DNA of 48,832 nt from Pedobacter sp. Leaf216 (GCF_001421515.1 NZ_LMKM01000007.1:224119-272950), one strand, 5' to 3'; shown: positions 17,560-26,255, numbered from the stretch's first letter. Program-made: numbers and translations. Notes: generated by a model from the letters alone, not told the origin.

Positions 17560-18171
17560 TTACAAGATCCCCCCGGCCCTCAACACATCCATTATTGATG
17601 GAAAAGTATTTTTAACTACCGGAGAAATGTGGTTTTTATCTAACCATACGGCTTCATCAATTCCCTCTTCCTTTTGTGGTATCAAATTAGGTTCACCTTT
17701 AACCTTCATTTTATACCAATTTGTTTTTTTAATTACCATTTTCGAACCGATTGGATAAACATGGTAAGTTTTACAAAGCTTTTCTTCCCGTTTAAAAACC
17801 CTGATCCCGCATTCTTCCTCTACTTCGCGAACAGCGGTTTCTTTCATTTTTTCACCTTCCTCCAACTTGCCTTTCGGCAAATCCCATTTTTTGTTTCTGA
17901 AAATAAAGAGGTAATTTCCGTTTGCACTTTCTACCAAACCACCCGCAGCTTTAATGATTGTGCAATCTTTTTTCAATTTTTTAAACGTTTCCTTAGGATT
18001 CTTTGTTAAAAAAATATAGCTTTTTTTTGACCCGTTCTTTAGTTTTTTGTAGAACATCTGCAAATCAAAATCCTGAAATTCAAGTTGTTGAATTTTTTCT
18101 TTTTGTTCGGGCAGAAAATCTGAGATAAATAAAGTGTTATCGTTGATATAAATTCTATAATTTCTCGGCAT
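17560..18171 (-). CDS. NUDIX hydrolase
   Basis: A 203-residue cytoplasmic protein. The NUDIX box is complete at 101-123, beginning GKLEEGE and ending REVEEECGI, with the metal-binding Glu residues all present; it is preceded by KKWDLPKGK. An N-terminal extension of about 70 residues (MPRNYRIYIN onward, rich in Lys) is not part of the catalytic fold, and C-terminal residues finish the domain with EAVWLDKNHI. Substrates of the family are nucleoside diphosphates linked to other groups; the specific one is unknown. Its upstream region holds a stem-loop and a candidate small RNA, which might be its leader. Confidence 0.85.
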   Translation of the reverse strand: MPRNYRIYINDNTLFISDFLPEQKEKIQQLEFQDFDLQMFYKKLKNGSKKSYIFLTKNPKETFKKLKKDCTIIKAAGGLVESANGNYLFIFRNKKWDLPKGKLEEGEKMKETAVREVEEECGIRVFKREEKLCKTYHVYPIGSKMVIKKTNWYKMKVKGEPNLIPQKEEGIDEAVWLDKNHISPVVKNTFPSIMDVLRAGGIL

Positions 18172-18299
18172 ATATTTTTAAAAAGACATTAAAACGCGCT
18201 AAACTCAAATCAAATAATTCAATTGTATCATTCCAACACGAATAAATCTGAATGTTTGATTCCCCTAAAGTAGAAAAATTGTTGAGTTATTTACATGGT

Positions 18300-18390
18300 A
18301 AAAAAAAAAGGTTACAACAATTAATGTTGTAACCTTATCTAAATTAACGCTCTCAATCAAAGATTGATGCAAGGCTCTCACCCCTTGCTT
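18300..18390 (-). ncRNA. Candidate small structured RNA with its own terminator
   Basis: Read on the minus strand, a promoter-like TATATTTG (18395-18402) is followed by three hairpins in about 90 bases: GCAAGG/CCTTGC (arms 18369-18374 and 18383-18388, loop of eight), TCAATC/GATTGA (18353-18367, three-base loop) and GGTTACAAC/GTTGTAACC (18310-18334). The last has perfect 9-bp arms and runs directly into a tract of nine or more T residues, which is a textbook intrinsic terminator. No ORF fits. It could instead be an attenuating leader of the NUDIX gene, whose start is about 130 bases further on. The class is not known to me. Confidence 0.55.
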
Positions 18391-18394
18391 GGTA

Positions 18395-18402
18395 CAAATA
18401 TA
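18395..18402 (-). promoter_or_regulatory. Candidate -7 element (TATATTTG) for the small RNA
   Basis: The minus strand reads TATATTTG, a match to TAnnTTTG. Start of transcription would fall at about 18389, at the base of the first hairpin. No convincing -33 element was found. Confidence 0.45.
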
Positions 18403-18540
18403 TAAATATTTTCTTGAAGAAGAAATGAATTTCAAAAATGTTATTGTTTAACTGCTCAATATTTATAATCAGTTGGAAAAGAATGGCGAATAATTCACTC
18501 AACGACAAATATTTTCATAATTTTAACCTTTTAATCTGCC

Positions 18541-19407
18541 ATGCCAATACCTTCACTATCCGAAACAGATCTGGAAGCATACCAGATTGATCTTTCAAAC
18601 CCAGAAAAATCAACAGGAGAACTCTTTATCAAATTAAATGGGCTTTATCAGCGATTTGCTGGCAATGAACAGTTGTTGGCAAATTTTGAGTATGCTTCAG
18701 CACTCAATAGTCTGGAAAACGATTACAGCTCCAAAAAAGAGCATTACAACAAAGAAATTGCCGAGCTTAAACGACAGTTTAAACAATTGGATAACCGCAT
18801 TATTGCCGCAGAACAGAAGTTACGCCATGGCATTCCGGAAGATTTGATGGTGATGGATAAAATTATAGCAGAGCAGGAATCGATAGTAGAAGACCAGGAA
18901 AAACTCAACAATGCGGAATCTTTTATTGTGGAGCAGGTGCGCAAAATCGACATAGCACATGGAAAGGATTTGCAGAAACTGGAGCAACAACAAAATAACC
19001 GCAATACTCCTTTTCAAAGTAAGTTTTCTGCCTTTAATGAACAGATGAAACTTGCAGAAAAACGCATCACCTTAAAGTTAAGTGCATTTTCGTTAATTGC
19101 CATTATTGGTATTCCATTGGTTATAGATGCCATTTTCAGTTCGATCGGGATGCCTGCCCTTGGCAAAAACACCAATAACCTGATTTTAACACACTATATG
19201 TTTTTAATCAGCCTGATCCTTATTGAAGTATTTATGGCAGATAAAATAAGAAGCCGCATTTCTCGCATGCTATCCATTTCCTACCTTAAAGATTCAGTAA
19301 GCACACTTCAGAATTTACTGGCCGAAAACAGGAAACAGATTTTTAAAGTAGAATCTGATCATCACATTACGATAGCTGAATTTATAAAGCAGAACGCTGC
19401 AGAGTAG
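18541..19407 (+). CDS. Coiled-coil protein with two membrane helices, unknown function
   Basis: A 288-residue protein that I do not recognise. The first 170 residues are strongly helical and rich in Glu, Lys and Gln with heptad spacing (LENDYSSKKEHYNKEIAELK region, about 58-160), indicating a long coiled coil. Two hydrophobic helices follow at about 181-201 and 217-233 with a short loop, then a second helical region to the C terminus (about 240-285). No signal peptide is present. It is monocistronic and followed by a strong bidirectional terminator. Confidence 0.55.
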   Translation: MPIPSLSETDLEAYQIDLSNPEKSTGELFIKLNGLYQRFAGNEQLLANFEYASALNSLENDYSSKKEHYNKEIAELKRQFKQLDNRIIAAEQKLRHGIPEDLMVMDKIIAEQESIVEDQEKLNNAESFIVEQVRKIDIAHGKDLQKLEQQQNNRNTPFQSKFSAFNEQMKLAEKRITLKLSAFSLIAIIGIPLVIDAIFSSIGMPALGKNTNNLILTHYMFLISLILIEVFMADKIRSRISRMLSISYLKDSVSTLQNLLAENRKQIFKVESDHHITIAEFIKQNAAE

Positions 19408-19422
19408 ATCGATCTATAAAAA

Positions 19423-19465
19423 AATAGGGATTTAAAATCAGCTGATGCTGTTCCAAATCCCTATT
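19423..19465. terminator. Bidirectional terminator between convergent genes
   Basis: AATAGGGATTT (19423-19433) and AAATCCCTATT (19455-19465) are perfect 11-bp arms with a 21-base loop. A-rich sequence precedes and AAAAT follows, so it can act on both strands between the coiled-coil gene and the alcohol dehydrogenase. Confidence 0.75.
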
Positions 19466-19482
19466 AAAATACTAAGTTATAG

Positions 19483-20526
19483 CTATAAAGTAGCCATATC
19501 AATTACAAAGCGGTATCGAACATCCCCTTTTTCCATGCGTTCATAAGCATGGTGAATGTCTTTCATATCGATCATTTCGATATCAGAAACAATATTGTTT
19601 TCAGCACAAAAATCTAACATTTCCTGAGTTTCGGCAATTCCTCCGATACCCGATCCTGCAAGACTTTTTCTACCGCCCAATAAACTAAAAGCGGCAATTT
19701 CTGCTGGTTTTGGCGGTACACCCACACAGATATGTGTACCATTTGTTCTTAATAAAGAAAGGTACATGTTAAAATCGTGCTCTGCAGATACTGTATCCAA
19801 AATAAAATCGAAAGTACCTTTCGCAGCTTTAACCTGTTCAGGATCGGTGGTTACCACAAAATGATGTGCACCAAGCTTTTTAGCATCTTCTTCTTTTTTA
19901 GGTGAAGTACTCAATACAGTTACCTCAGCTCCAAATGCTACGCCAAATTTTACTGCCATATGGCCCAAACCACCTAAACCAAGTACGGCAAGCTTATGGC
20001 CTTTTCCTACTTTCCAGTGTCTTAACGGAGAGTAGGTAGTAATACCAGCACATAAAAGCGGTGCTACAGCAGCAAGATTTAATTTATCAGAAACATGAAG
20101 TACAAATTCTTCACGCACTACGATCGAATCAGAATATCCACCATAAGTAGGCGTTTTACCATCTCTCTCCAAACCGTTATAAGTCTGCGTATTGCCTTCT
20201 AAACAGTATTGTTCTAAATCCTGCTTACAGTTTTCGCAAACCTGGCAAGAATCTACCATACAACCTGTACCGGCAAGATCACCTACTTTGAATTTTTTAA
20301 CATGATCTCCAACTTGAATAACCCGGCCTACAATCTCGTGTCCGGGAACCATCGGGAATATCCCAGGAAACCAGTCATTTTTAATCTGATGCAGATCTGA
20401 GTGACAAACGCCACAGAAAAGTATTTCAAATTGAACATCATGAGGACCTACTTCCCGGCGCTCAAAATTCCAGGGTGCAAGATCTGTTCCGGCATTTTGT
20501 GCCGCATATCCTTTTGTTGCTATCAT
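19483..20526 (-). CDS. Zinc-dependent NAD(P) alcohol dehydrogenase (YahK/CAD-like)
   Basis: A 347-residue medium-chain dehydrogenase. The catalytic zinc ligands are Cys41 (CGVCHSDLH) and His63 (GHE) plus a later Cys in LLCAGITTYSP. The structural zinc is bound by Cys94, 97, 100 and 108. The Rossmann motif GLGGLGHMAVKFG follows at about 175-190. The pattern is that of broad-specificity aldehyde reductases of the YahK and cinnamyl alcohol dehydrogenase group, which generally prefer NADP(H). It is monocistronic. A TACATTTG element lies just upstream. Confidence 0.9.
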   Translation of the reverse strand: MIATKGYAAQNAGTDLAPWNFERREVGPHDVQFEILFCGVCHSDLHQIKNDWFPGIFPMVPGHEIVGRVIQVGDHVKKFKVGDLAGTGCMVDSCQVCENCKQDLEQYCLEGNTQTYNGLERDGKTPTYGGYSDSIVVREEFVLHVSDKLNLAAVAPLLCAGITTYSPLRHWKVGKGHKLAVLGLGGLGHMAVKFGVAFGAEVTVLSTSPKKEEDAKKLGAHHFVVTTDPEQVKAAKGTFDFILDTVSAEHDFNMYLSLLRTNGTHICVGVPPKPAEIAAFSLLGGRKSLAGSGIGGIAETQEMLDFCAENNIVSDIEMIDMKDIHHAYERMEKGDVRYRFVIDMATL

Positions 20527-20551
20527 AAAAATTTTATTTATTTAACCATAA

Positions 20552-20559
20552 CAAATGTA
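20552..20559 (-). promoter_or_regulatory. Candidate -7 element (TACATTTG) for the alcohol dehydrogenase
   Basis: TACATTTG on the minus strand matches TAnnTTTG and lies 25 bases upstream of the ATG at 20526, giving a short leader of about 20 bases. No -33 element was identified. Confidence 0.4.
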
Positions 20560-20665
20560 ATCAGCCCTTTGTTAGGAACGATTACACAAATCAAATAATT
20601 CATTGCAAAATTCAAACAACGGTATGGTATAAGTATGTTATTAAAGAGGACTAGATCAAAATATA

Positions 20666-20842
20666 TCAGGAGAACAAGCCATGTGTAATTTCTTTTATAG
20701 CATCATCTGCGTAAAAAAAGATTGTAAACATCCCTTGGTCTTGGGTGATCACTAAAATATCTTCGCGTTTAATATGGTTCTCGTTGAGAAAAAGCGTAAG
20801 GCGTTCGTGCGAACTAAAATAATCGGATTTTAAAACTATCAT
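20666..20842 (-). CDS. Small 58-residue protein, unknown function
   Basis: A complete ORF in the otherwise empty 600-base gap between the dehydrogenase and pyrE. It starts at the ATG at 20842 and ends at TGA (20666-20668). The product begins MIVLKSDYFSSHERLTLF, continues with NENHIKREDILVITQDQ and ends EITHGLFS. The amino-acid content is balanced, with a predicted helix, strand and helix order and no membrane segment, which looks like a real small soluble protein and not chance translation. I do not recognise a family. The rest of the gap holds nothing I can assign. Confidence 0.5.
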   Translation of the reverse strand: MIVLKSDYFSSHERLTLFLNENHIKREDILVITQDQGMFTIFFYADDAIKEITHGLFS

Positions 20843-21114
20843 AAATTAGTGATATCTCTTAAGACAGATCGAATTATTCATTGTTACAAACGGAACAATA
20901 TGATAATTACAATATAATCTTTAGTGTTTTCAACACTTCCAATTCTTTATCCTCTTGATTTACAAGGAGTGGCAAGAAATAAGTTTTAGCATTCATCAGA
21001 ATTTCCGATATTTGAAACATTTGAATGTTGAAATCGAATTATTTTCTACATTTTTTTTATGCCCTTTAAAACATTGGGGTTTAATAAACGTTATGACAAA
21101 CACAAATAAATCTG

Positions 21115-21122
21115 TAATTTTG
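21115..21122 (+). promoter_or_regulatory. Candidate -7 element (TAATTTTG), near-leaderless pyrE transcript
   Basis: TAATTTTG matches TAnnTTTG and ends four bases before the pyrE ATG at 21127, the same spacing as seen before coaD. Transcription from the usual distance would start on the ATG. Confidence 0.45.
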
Positions 21123-21126
21123 AACC

Positions 21127-21792
21127 ATGTATAATAAAAGTGATATTGAATTAAAGGTAGCGGAATTTTTATTACAGATAAAAGCAATCAAATTACAACC
21201 AAATAACCCTTTTACATGGGCTTCGGGTTGGAAATCGCCAATTTATTGCGATAACAGAATTACCCTTTCTCATCCTCAGGTTAGAACATACATCCGCCAG
21301 AAACTGGCACAGGCCATTCAGGAAGAATTCGGTTCGGTTGATGTAATTGCAGGTGTTGCAACCGCTGGCATCCCTCAGGGCGTTTTGGTGGCTCAGGAAC
21401 TGGGTTTACCATTTATCTATGTTAGAGCAAAAGCTAAAGAGCACGGTACCGGAAGTTTAATTGAAGGTGAAGTTGTAGAAGGCCAACGTGTGGTGGTTAT
21501 TGAAGATTTAATTTCTACAGGTAAAAGTAGTTTACAAGCTGTTGAAGCTTTAAGAGCCGCTGGTTTATCTGTAGCCGGTTTAGCTGCAATTTTCACTTAC
21601 GGTTTCGAAAAAGCAGACGAAAATTTTGCAGCTGCAAAATGCCGTTACTTAACTTTATCAAATTATGCTGCCTTAATCGATTACGCTGCAGAGCACAGCA
21701 TTATTGCTAAAAACGACATGGAATTATTAGGCAAATGGCGCTTAAACCCTTCAGAATGGGGCCAGGGTCAGACTTTAAGTTCCCAGTCTTAA
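21127..21792 (+). CDS. pyrE: Orotate phosphoribosyltransferase
   Basis: A 221-residue cytoplasmic enzyme that makes orotidine 5'-monophosphate from orotate and PRPP in pyrimidine synthesis. The PRPP-binding motif is VVVIEDLISTGKS (122-134). The catalytic loop includes YVRAKAKEHGTG (98-109) with the conserved Lys and His, and the N-terminal SGWKSPIYCDNR segment (33-44) is typical. Length is normal. It is followed after 26 bases by a SRPBCC protein, likely co-transcribed. Confidence 0.95.
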   Translation: MYNKSDIELKVAEFLLQIKAIKLQPNNPFTWASGWKSPIYCDNRITLSHPQVRTYIRQKLAQAIQEEFGSVDVIAGVATAGIPQGVLVAQELGLPFIYVRAKAKEHGTGSLIEGEVVEGQRVVVIEDLISTGKSSLQAVEALRAAGLSVAGLAAIFTYGFEKADENFAAAKCRYLTLSNYAALIDYAAEHSIIAKNDMELLGKWRLNPSEWGQGQTLSSQS

Positions 21793-21818
21793 GTAAAACA
21801 AATCTATAAAAATATATA

Positions 21819-22217
21819 ATGACTGTTATTGAAAGCACAGTAGAAGTTAATAAACCGGTTTCAGAGGTTTATACTTTTCTATCCAATATGAACAATCATC
21901 AGCAATTGATGCCAGAAAACATTTACAACTGGGAATCTACTGAAGATGATGCACGTTTTACCATTCAGAATATGGCAAAATTGGCCATTAAAATCTCTAA
22001 CCGGGTAGAAAATGAAGAAATAACAGCAATTCCGAGCGAAAAAGCACCTTTCGATGTAGAATTAAAATGGACAGTTGCCGATAATGGAAATGGCAACACT
22101 ACAGCAAAACACATCATTTCTGCAGATTTAAATATGATGATGAAAATGTTGGCCTCTGGCCCTTTACAAAAACTTGCTGATCATCAAACAGAAAAACTGA
22201 AAGAAATTTTAGGCTAA
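21819..22217 (+). CDS. SRPBCC (START/Bet v 1-like) family protein
   Basis: A 132-residue small soluble protein. The opening VIESTVEVNKPVSEVYTFLS and the closing helix with PLQKLADHQTEKLKEIL are those of the SRPBCC helix-grip fold, which binds hydrophobic ligands. It lies 26 bases downstream of pyrE and ends before a strong terminator at 22254, so the two genes probably form one transcript. A functional link to pyrimidine synthesis is not known. Confidence 0.75.
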   Translation: MTVIESTVEVNKPVSEVYTFLSNMNNHQQLMPENIYNWESTEDDARFTIQNMAKLAIKISNRVENEEITAIPSEKAPFDVELKWTVADNGNGNTTAKHIISADLNMMMKMLASGPLQKLADHQTEKLKEILG

Positions 22218-22253
22218 AGATTGGTTCTCAGATTAAACTGAATACATACATTG

Positions 22254-22281
22254 AAGACGAGTAAAAGCTCGTCTTTTTTTA
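22254..22281 (+). terminator. Intrinsic terminator of the pyrE operon
   Basis: AAGACGAG (22254-22261) and CTCGTCTT (22268-22275) form a perfect 8-bp stem with a six-base loop, followed by a run of T. Confidence 0.85.
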
Positions 22282-22356
22282 TGCGTAAAAATTCCATTGC
22301 TGTTCTTTTATCCGCATATTATTTTAATACCTTAGTTTTTGAATAACCTTTAAACT

Positions 22357-25035
22357 ATGAACCTCAGATTTCTACAGGTAACTGCCTTAGTATTTGCCCT
22401 TATCCCTGTTTCACAAACATTTGCACAAACATCACTCACCGCATTAAAAACCGAATACTTGGTTAATCCTATCGGTTTGGATAATCCCAATCCACGTTTT
22501 ACCTGGCAAATGAATGATAGCAGCCAGGGTGCAAAGCAAACTGCCTATCGTATTCTGGTTGATACCGATTCTACTTTACTTGTTAAAGCTGGCGGCAAAC
22601 TTTGGAATACCGGTTGGGTAACTTCAGATAAAAATCTTGTTGTTTATTCTGGTCAATCACTAAAACCTTTTACTAAATATTATTGGAGGGTTGATATAGC
22701 CGATGGAAACAAAAAGAAATCCAATAAAATAGCGATTGCCAGTTTTGAAACAGGCATGATGAAAATGGAAAACTGGCAAGGGGCATGGATTTCCGATACT
22801 GAAAACACCAGGCTTAAACCAGCTCCCTATTTTAGAAATACCTTTAACACTACAAAAAAAATAAAATCGGCAAGGGCTTATATTGCAGCAGGCGGACTTT
22901 ACGAACTATCGATCAACGGCAATAAAATTGGCAACCACCGTATGGATCCTATGTATACCCGTTACGATAGGAGAACATTGTACGTAACTTATGATGTGAC
23001 CAACGCCATAAAATCTGGTAAAAATGCCGTTGGGGTATTATTAGGAAATGGATGGTACAACCACCAATCAACCGCTGTATGGTATTTTGACCGTGCCCCA
23101 TGGCGCAACAGGCCTGCTTTTTGCCTCGATATACGCATTAGCTATGAAGATGGCACAACTGAAACCATAAAATCAGGCAAAGATTGGAAGACAGCACTCA
23201 GTCCGATTGTTTTTAACAGCATTTATACAGCCGAACATTACGACGCACGTTTAGAAAAATCAGGCTGGAATACACCTGGTTTTGATGATAAAGATTGGAA
23301 AGAAGTGATGTACCGCTCTGCCCCATCGAAAAATATTGTTGCACAGGCATTACACCCCATTCGAAATGTAGAAGAGATAGCCAGTAAAAGTTTAAGAAAG
23401 TTTAATGATACCACGTATCTTTTCGATTTGGGCAGAAATATTTCCGGAGTGAGTAAAATCACCGTAAATGGCCCGGCAGGAACTACAATAAAACTAAAAC
23501 ATGGCGAACGTTTATACCCCAACGGGCATGTAGATATTTCAAATATTGATGCTCATTATCGCCCCACCGATAATACAGATCCCTTTCAAACCGATATTTT
23601 GATTTTAAACGGAAAGGGTAAACAAAGTTTCATGCCGCATTTTAATTACAAGGGTTTTCAATATGTAGAAGTAACCAGTTCAGCGCCTATCGAATTAAAA
23701 AAAGAAGATTTAGTGGGTTATTTTATGCACAGCGATGTGCCGGTTGCTGGCGATGTTAAATCTTCTGAGCCGATTATTAACAAAATCTATTACGCCACCA
23801 ACAATTCATACCTATCTAACCTTTTTGGCTACCCAACCGATTGCCCGCAGAGAGAGAAAAACGGCTGGACCGGCGACGCACAAATTGCCATAGAAACCGG
23901 ACTATATGGCTTTGATGGCATCACCATTTATGAAAAATGGCTTGCCGATCACCGTGATGAACAACAGCCAAATGGTGTTTTACCATCTATTATTCCAACC
24001 GATGGCTGGGGCTACGAATGGGGCAATGGCCCCGACTGGACAAGCACAATTGCCATTATACCATGGAATATTTACCTGTTTTATGGCGACAAAAAATTAC
24101 TTGCCGACTGTTACGAAAACATCAGAAAATATGTAAACCATATCGACGAAACCTATCCTACTGGCTTAACTACTTGGGGGTTGGGCGATTGGATTCCGGT
24201 CAAATCTAAATCCCCTGTCGAACTTACCTCTACCTGTTATTACTATGCTGATGTGGTTATTTTGGCTAAAGCAGCTAAAATTTTAGGCAAAAACGATGAT
24301 TATGAAAAATACATGGCATTGGCCAAAAAAATTAAAGACGCCTTTAACACCAAATATTTAAATAAAGAAAAAGGAATTTATGCTTCCGGTGTGCAAACTG
24401 AGATGAGTGTGCCGCTTTATTGGAAAATCGTTCCAGAAGAATCAGTTGCTTTAGTTGCAGAAAATTTAGCTAAACGCGTAGAAGCCGATGAGTTTCATTT
24501 AGATGTTGGTTTATTGGGCACTAAAGCCATTTTAAATGCTTTAAGTGAAAACGGATACAGCGATATTGCCTATAAGGTTGCCGCTCAAAAAACATATCCA
24601 AGCTGGGGATGGTGGATGGAAAACGGAGCCACAACATTGTATGAAAACTGGCCAATTGATGCAAAATCAGATATCTCGATGAACCACATTATGTTTGGAG
24701 AAATTGGTGCCTGGTTATACAAATCACCAGGAGGAATTAAACCCGACGAAAAAGAGCCGGGCTTTAAACATGTAATTTTGAGCCCACACGTGATGGAAGG
24801 ATTAAACGCTTTCGAAGCCAGCCATATTGGTCCTTATGGTAAAATTATCAGTTCGTGGAAGCGGATTAATAATGGAATTAGATACGATATCACTATCCCT
24901 GCTAATTCTACAGCCACAATTAATCTGCCACTTACGCGTGGCCTGAGTAACTATATAAATGGCAAGCCAAGCAATACCGGAAAATTAGATTTTGCCGCAG
25001 GGAAATATATAATAGAACAAAAAGCAGGTAAATAA
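22357..25035 (+). CDS. Secreted GH78 alpha-L-rhamnosidase
   Basis: An 892-residue protein with a Sec signal peptide (about 1-23, ending TFAQ), so probably periplasmic or exported. The order fits bacterial GH78: an N-terminal Ig-like domain (about 27-130), a beta-sandwich with the rhamnose-binding motif SARAYIAAGGLYELSINGN (about 169-187), a concanavalin-like domain, an (alpha/alpha)6 barrel and a C-terminal beta-sandwich. The catalytic stretch DCPQREKNGWTGDAQ starts at 495, where Glu500 is the expected general acid. It releases L-rhamnose from plant or microbial glycans. It is flanked by no SusC/SusD pair, so it stands alone. The terminator-like palindrome at 25039 follows immediately. Confidence 0.9.
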   Translation: MNLRFLQVTALVFALIPVSQTFAQTSLTALKTEYLVNPIGLDNPNPRFTWQMNDSSQGAKQTAYRILVDTDSTLLVKAGGKLWNTGWVTSDKNLVVYSGQSLKPFTKYYWRVDIADGNKKKSNKIAIASFETGMMKMENWQGAWISDTENTRLKPAPYFRNTFNTTKKIKSARAYIAAGGLYELSINGNKIGNHRMDPMYTRYDRRTLYVTYDVTNAIKSGKNAVGVLLGNGWYNHQSTAVWYFDRAPWRNRPAFCLDIRISYEDGTTETIKSGKDWKTALSPIVFNSIYTAEHYDARLEKSGWNTPGFDDKDWKEVMYRSAPSKNIVAQALHPIRNVEEIASKSLRKFNDTTYLFDLGRNISGVSKITVNGPAGTTIKLKHGERLYPNGHVDISNIDAHYRPTDNTDPFQTDILILNGKGKQSFMPHFNYKGFQYVEVTSSAPIELKKEDLVGYFMHSDVPVAGDVKSSEPIINKIYYATNNSYLSNLFGYPTDCPQREKNGWTGDAQIAIETGLYGFDGITIYEKWLADHRDEQQPNGVLPSIIPTDGWGYEWGNGPDWTSTIAIIPWNIYLFYGDKKLLADCYENIRKYVNHIDETYPTGLTTWGLGDWIPVKSKSPVELTSTCYYYADVVILAKAAKILGKNDDYEKYMALAKKIKDAFNTKYLNKEKGIYASGVQTEMSVPLYWKIVPEESVALVAENLAKRVEADEFHLDVGLLGTKAILNALSENGYSDIAYKVAAQKTYPSWGWWMENGATTLYENWPIDAKSDISMNHIMFGEIGAWLYKSPGGIKPDEKEPGFKHVILSPHVMEGLNAFEASHIGPYGKIISSWKRINNGIRYDITIPANSTATINLPLTRGLSNYINGKPSNTGKLDFAAGKYIIEQKAGK

Positions 25036-25038
25036 TCC

Positions 25039-25071
25039 AGACCTCGCAGGTTTTCGAAACCTGCGAGGTCT
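25039..25071. terminator. Perfect 15-bp palindrome after the rhamnosidase gene
   Basis: AGACCTCGCAGGTTT (25039-25053) and AAACCTGCGAGGTCT (25057-25071) are perfect arms with a TCG loop. It starts four bases after the GH78 stop. The core matches 3859-3875, so it is a dispersed palindrome used where a terminator is expected; no T tract follows. Confidence 0.6.
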
Positions 25072-25080
25072 AAATCTAGG

Positions 25081-25536
25081 AATCAGTTGGCAGTTTATAG
25101 TTTTCATTTTGAGTTTTTTTGATCAAACAACCATGATAATAGATCATGAAACGAATTCAGGAAGACGCAAAGAGAAAATACCCGGTGGTTTTACAAGAAT
25201 GTACTAATTTGTTCACTTTTATTTCCTTACGTAATCCGTCCTGCTGAACTTGTTTCAGCATCTTTGTAAAAAGTAATTTCATTGATTTATTTTGGAAATC
25301 AGGTTCCTGCACATTTAGGTTACGGTAGTCCTGCTATCCCTCCAAGTCCTCGCCCGATGGAAAATCGGGCTCCGGGCTTTCCGTTCTATCAGGTTTAATC
25401 AGCAATTTCTGTGCTTTTTGGCAACAATTTCTCACTTCGGGATAGATAACTGAGCTAAATACCGCGTTAGGGATTGTAAGGGTTCAGTGCCGATCCTTTA
25501 TCGGTACCGGAGCGAAGCGCAGCCCTGTAAAGCCCC
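25081..25536. repeat. Intergenic tandem repeat, copy 1 (about 456 bp)
   Basis: This is the first of two near-identical tandem copies. It begins AATCAGTTGGCAGTTTATAG and contains the shared blocks TCAAACAACCATGATAATAG, TGCTGAACTTGTTTCAGCA, GTAGTCCTGCTATCCCTCC, CCCGATGGAAAATCGGG and GCGAAGCGCAGCCCTG in the same order as copy 2. No ORF of 60 residues or more is present. Hairpins within it suggest structured RNA or DNA. Confidence 0.75.
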
Positions 25537-26007
25537 AATCAGTTGGAAGTTTACAGTTTTCAGTTTCAGTTTTTTGATCAAACAACCATGATAATAGATC
25601 GTGAAACGATATTCTGTGGTTTTATAAGAATGTATTAATTTATTCACTTTTATTGCCTTACCTAAATCCGTCCTGCTGAACTTGTTTCAGCATCTTTGTA
25701 AAAAGTAATTTCATTGATTTTATTTTGGAAATCAGGTTCCTGCACATTTAGGTTCCGGTAGTCCTGCTATCCCTCCAAGTCCTCGCCCGATGGAAAAATC
25801 GGTCTCCGGGCTTTTCGTTCTATCAGGTTTAATCAGCAATTTCAGTGCTTTTTGGCAACAATTTCTCACCGCGGGATAGATAACTGAGCTAAATACCGCG
25901 TTAGGGATTGTAAGGGTTCAGTGCCGATCCTTCATCGTTACCGGAGCGAAGCGCAGCCCTGCAAAGCCCGCCCCTTTCCCGATTTTTCATCGGGATGGGG
26001 AACGCCC
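25537..26007. repeat. Intergenic tandem repeat, copy 2, with extra 3' block
   Basis: This copy begins AATCAGTTGGAAGTTTACAG, 456 bases after the start of copy 1, and repeats the same blocks with scattered substitutions and small indels. It carries an extra segment at about 25970-26007 with a CCCGAT-TTTTC-ATCGGG hairpin. A third start (AATCAATTAGCAG, from about 26009) fades out before clpB. Confidence 0.75.
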
Positions 26008-26255
26008 AAATCAATTAGCAGTTTATAGTTTTCAATTGGCAGTTTTCATTTAGCAGTTTAAGTTTTCAGTTGCAATTAATTAATTGACACTTCCCAGTCT
26101 CCATTAAAACAAAACAATTAAACCATGCACGACAAATTTTCAGTATAAAACACTAATTATCAGTAAATTAGTCATAAAAAATTCAAACTTACCGACAAAA
26201 TTTCCGATTTAAAAATCTAAATCAATATGGCATTTGTTTTGACTTAAAAGCAAAT

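Noticed and set aside
150..25035. Polysaccharide utilisation locus
   Set aside because: GH2 and GH78 enzymes are present but 20 kb apart, with no SusC/SusD, sensor or other glycosidase beside either.
26225..26255. Heat-shock operator (CIRCE-like) before clpB
   Set aside because: An ATTTG/CAAAT pair is present, but the arms are five bases and do not match CIRCE.
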